64,000 nt of DNA. Source: Shinella pollutisoli. GTDB taxonomy: Bacteria; Pseudomonadota; Alphaproteobacteria; Rhizobiales; Rhizobiaceae. The first letter of the stretch is position 1. Every line of letters begins with the position of its first letter. The stretch is from contig NZ_JANFDG010000009.1 of assembly GCF_024609765.1 (NCBI RefSeq), forward strand, positions 90,470 to 154,469, written 5' to 3'. The notes under the pieces are model-generated. The model saw only the letters and a list, made by a program, of their open reading frames with translations, ran no database searches and was not told the origin of the DNA. Positions 62,369 through 64,000 of this stretch are shown here, piece by piece. Made by a program: the position numbers and the translations under genes.

Positions 62369-63859
62369 ATGACCGTTTCCGCCATTGCAACGGCAGCCGT
62401 CCTGCCGGTCGAGGAGCCAGCCGGCGAACCGGCCCGCGCGGTCCGCGATTCCCGCCCGCTCCGCCTCATCACCTGCGGCTCGGTCGACGACGGCAAGTCG
62501 ACGCTGATCGGCCGCCTGCTCTGGGACACCAAGGCCGTCAAGGAAGACCAGGCGGCGACGCTCGAACGCGATTCCTCCGGCAGGCAGAACGACCTCGGCC
62601 TGCCCGACTTCGCGCTCTTGCTCGACGGCCTGCAGGCCGAGCGCGAGCAGGGCATCACCATCGACGTCGCCTACCGCTACTTCTCGACCGACCGGCGCGC
62701 CTTCATCGTCGCCGACACGCCCGGCCACGAGCAGTATACCCGCAACATGGCGACCGGCGCCTCGACGGCCGATCTCGCGGTGCTTCTGGTCGACGCGCGC
62801 GCCGGCATCCTCGAACAGACCCGCCGGCACGCCACCATCGCGACCCTGATGGGCATCCGCCAGTTCGTGCTCGCGGTCAACAAGATCGACCTCACCGGCT
62901 ACGACCGCGCCCGTTTCGAGGAGCTCGCCCACGAGTTCCGGGAATTCGCGCTCACGCTCGGCGTCAAGCAGATCACGGCGATCCCGATGTCGGCGCTGAA
63001 GGGCGAGAACGTCGTCTATGACGGCAGCACGGCCATGCCCTGGTACGAGGGGCCGACGCTGGTCGAGACGCTGGAGAAGGCCACCACCCGCTCCAGCCAG
63101 ACCGTCGGCTTCCGCCTGCCGGTGCAGCGCGTGTCGCGGCCGGGCGAGAGTTTTCGCGGATACCAGGGGACCGTCGCGGGCGGCTCGGTGAAGCCCGGCG
63201 ATTCGGTCGTCGTGCTGCCGTCGGGCATGGTCGCGAACGTCTCGAAGATCGTCACCTTCGACCTCGTGCGCAACGCGGCCGTCGCGGGCGACGCCGTGAC
63301 GCTGGTGCTCGACCGGCAGGTGGACGTGGCGCGCGGCGACATGATCGTCGCGATCGACAGCCAGCCGATGACCGGCCGCGGCTTCGACGCGCAGCTCGTG
63401 GCGCTGCAGCCGGAGGGCATCGAGCCCGGAAAGCGCTACTGGCTGAAGAGCGGCTCGCGCCGCCAGCGCGTCAGCATCGAGCCGGTGAGCCAGCTCGACC
63501 TCGCGACCTCGAAGTGGAACGCCGCCGCCCGCCTGCCGATGAACGCCATCGGCAAGGTGCATCTCGTCTTCGACGAGCAGGCGATCTTCGACGCCTACGA
63601 GCAGAACCGCACCACCGGCGCCTTCATCCTGATCGACCCCGACACCAACAACACGGTGGCCGGCGGCATGATCACCGGCCGGCGCGCCGAGATCGGCGGC
63701 ATCCACAAGGACGACCAGCGCGTGCTCCTCTCGCTGCCCGCCGAGCTCGCGGAGAAGATCATGGCGAGCGAGCTCTTCTCGGGCCGCCGCCAGGACGTCG
63801 AGGTACGCCACACCAGCGCGGGCCGCGCGGCGGAGCTGCTGGCGGAGCTGGACGAGTAG
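62369..63859 (+). CDS. cysN: Sulfate adenylyltransferase subunit 1 (GTPase)
   Basis: The 496-residue elongation-factor-like GTPase drives APS synthesis with CysD. P-loop CGSVDDGKSTLIGRLL (about 33-48), DTPGHEQYTRNM (G3) and LAVNKIDLTGYD (G4) are intact, followed by two beta-barrel domains. The length shows it lacks the C-terminal APS kinase (CysC) fusion found in NodQ-type proteins, as expected with an APS-type CysH. It starts one base after cysD. Nothing is seen in the last 140 bases except a partial repeat. Confidence 0.96.
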   Translation: MTVSAIATAAVLPVEEPAGEPARAVRDSRPLRLITCGSVDDGKSTLIGRLLWDTKAVKEDQAATLERDSSGRQNDLGLPDFALLLDGLQAEREQGITIDVAYRYFSTDRRAFIVADTPGHEQYTRNMATGASTADLAVLLVDARAGILEQTRRHATIATLMGIRQFVLAVNKIDLTGYDRARFEELAHEFREFALTLGVKQITAIPMSALKGENVVYDGSTAMPWYEGPTLVETLEKATTRSSQTVGFRLPVQRVSRPGESFRGYQGTVAGGSVKPGDSVVVLPSGMVANVSKIVTFDLVRNAAVAGDAVTLVLDRQVDVARGDMIVAIDSQPMTGRGFDAQLVALQPEGIEPGKRYWLKSGSRRQRVSIEPVSQLDLATSKWNAAARLPMNAIGKVHLVFDEQAIFDAYEQNRTTGAFILIDPDTNNTVAGGMITGRRAEIGGIHKDDQRVLLSLPAELAEKIMASELFSGRRQDVEVRHTSAGRAAELLAELDE

Positions 63860-63880
63860 GATTGGGGTTAACGCCCCCTG

Positions 63881-63947
63881 CCCTGCCGGGTTGTCGCATA
63901 TGGAATGAGGATGGCGCCTCTTGCCCCTTCTCCCCGCCGGGGAGAGC
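63881..63947. repeat. Partial RIME-like repeat at the window end
   Basis: CCCCCTGCCCTGCCGGG at the left and CCCCTTCTCCCCGCCGGGGAGAG at the right are half modules of the same family downstream of cysN, with a 30-base spacer unlike the other copies. Confidence 0.5.
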
Positions 63948-64000
63948 GACTGTCTTAGCCGTCAAGCGTTTTGCCATGGTTTTCCGTCTCGGATGATTGC

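Overview
The window is very GC-rich chromosomal DNA from an alphaproteobacterium, most likely Rhizobiaceae (Shinella/Ensifer/Rhizobium-like; genus not resolvable from this sequence alone). The pointers are the bet genes in the order betI-betC-betB-betA, a Rhizobium-type L-asparaginase, the cisplatin-response DNA ligase with its exonuclease partner, a TIGR03808-type Tat protein, DUF930 and DUF2946 proteins, and many copies of a palindromic intergenic repeat that resembles the RIME elements of Sinorhizobium. I see no rRNA, tRNA, insertion sequence, prophage or CRISPR array.

Layout. 0-6.3 kb: msrB, a PAT-like acetyltransferase, a hemolysin-III membrane protein, a DksA-like protein, a Tat-exported VOC protein, DUF930 and oligopeptidase B. 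6.5-12.5 kb: a caspase-fold protein that has lost both catalytic residues, a GT25/FemAB-like pair and selO. 12.8-20.5 kb: membrane PQQ glucose dehydrogenase (gcd), a GNAT gene behind an apparent aromatic-residue attenuator, a brnTA toxin-antitoxin pair, two c-type cytochromes, Fe/Mn superoxide dismutase and a class IV aminotransferase. 20.7-29.2 kb: alcohol dehydrogenase, haloacid dehalogenase, tam, a HerA-like ATPase, divergent ohr/ohrR, then a FixL-like sensor kinase and receiver protein coupled to ohrR. 29.2-37.5 kb: L,D-transpeptidase, an ATP-dependent ligase and its exonuclease separated by a low-GC counter-oriented ORF, an RTX protein, a MarR regulator and a PAS-GAF-GGDEF-EAL protein. 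37.7-46 kb: the TIGR03808 protein, a 1.2-kb tandem array of composite repeats, a copper pair (DUF2946 and PCuAC), GST/LysR, a VOC protein, asparaginase and DUF3750. 46-52.8 kb: an MFS exporter, two more GGDEF/EAL proteins, a quinone oxidoreductase, crcB with a fluoride riboswitch, and HdeD. 53-59 kb: the choline-sulfate to glycine betaine pathway, with a RelE/XRE toxin-antitoxin pair lying antisense between betB and betA. 59.1-63.9 kb: a HasA-like/RTX fusion and the sulfate assimilation operon cysH-cysD-cysN.

The most interesting items are: (1) a complete transcription-attenuation arrangement (promoter, 16-codon leader ending Tyr-Phe-Trp-Leu-Phe-Pro, mutually exclusive hairpins, terminator) in front of a GNAT gene; (2) the pseudo-caspase; (3) the kinase whose PAS domain keeps the FixL heme His and distal Arg at the exact 20-residue spacing; (4) two operons (ligase/exonuclease and bet) each split by an opposite-strand, lower-GC insert; (5) the hemophore-like RTX fusion; and (6) the 337-339 bp tandem array built from intergenic palindromes. 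Coding starts were chosen from visible ribosome binding sites and where the family's conserved region begins.
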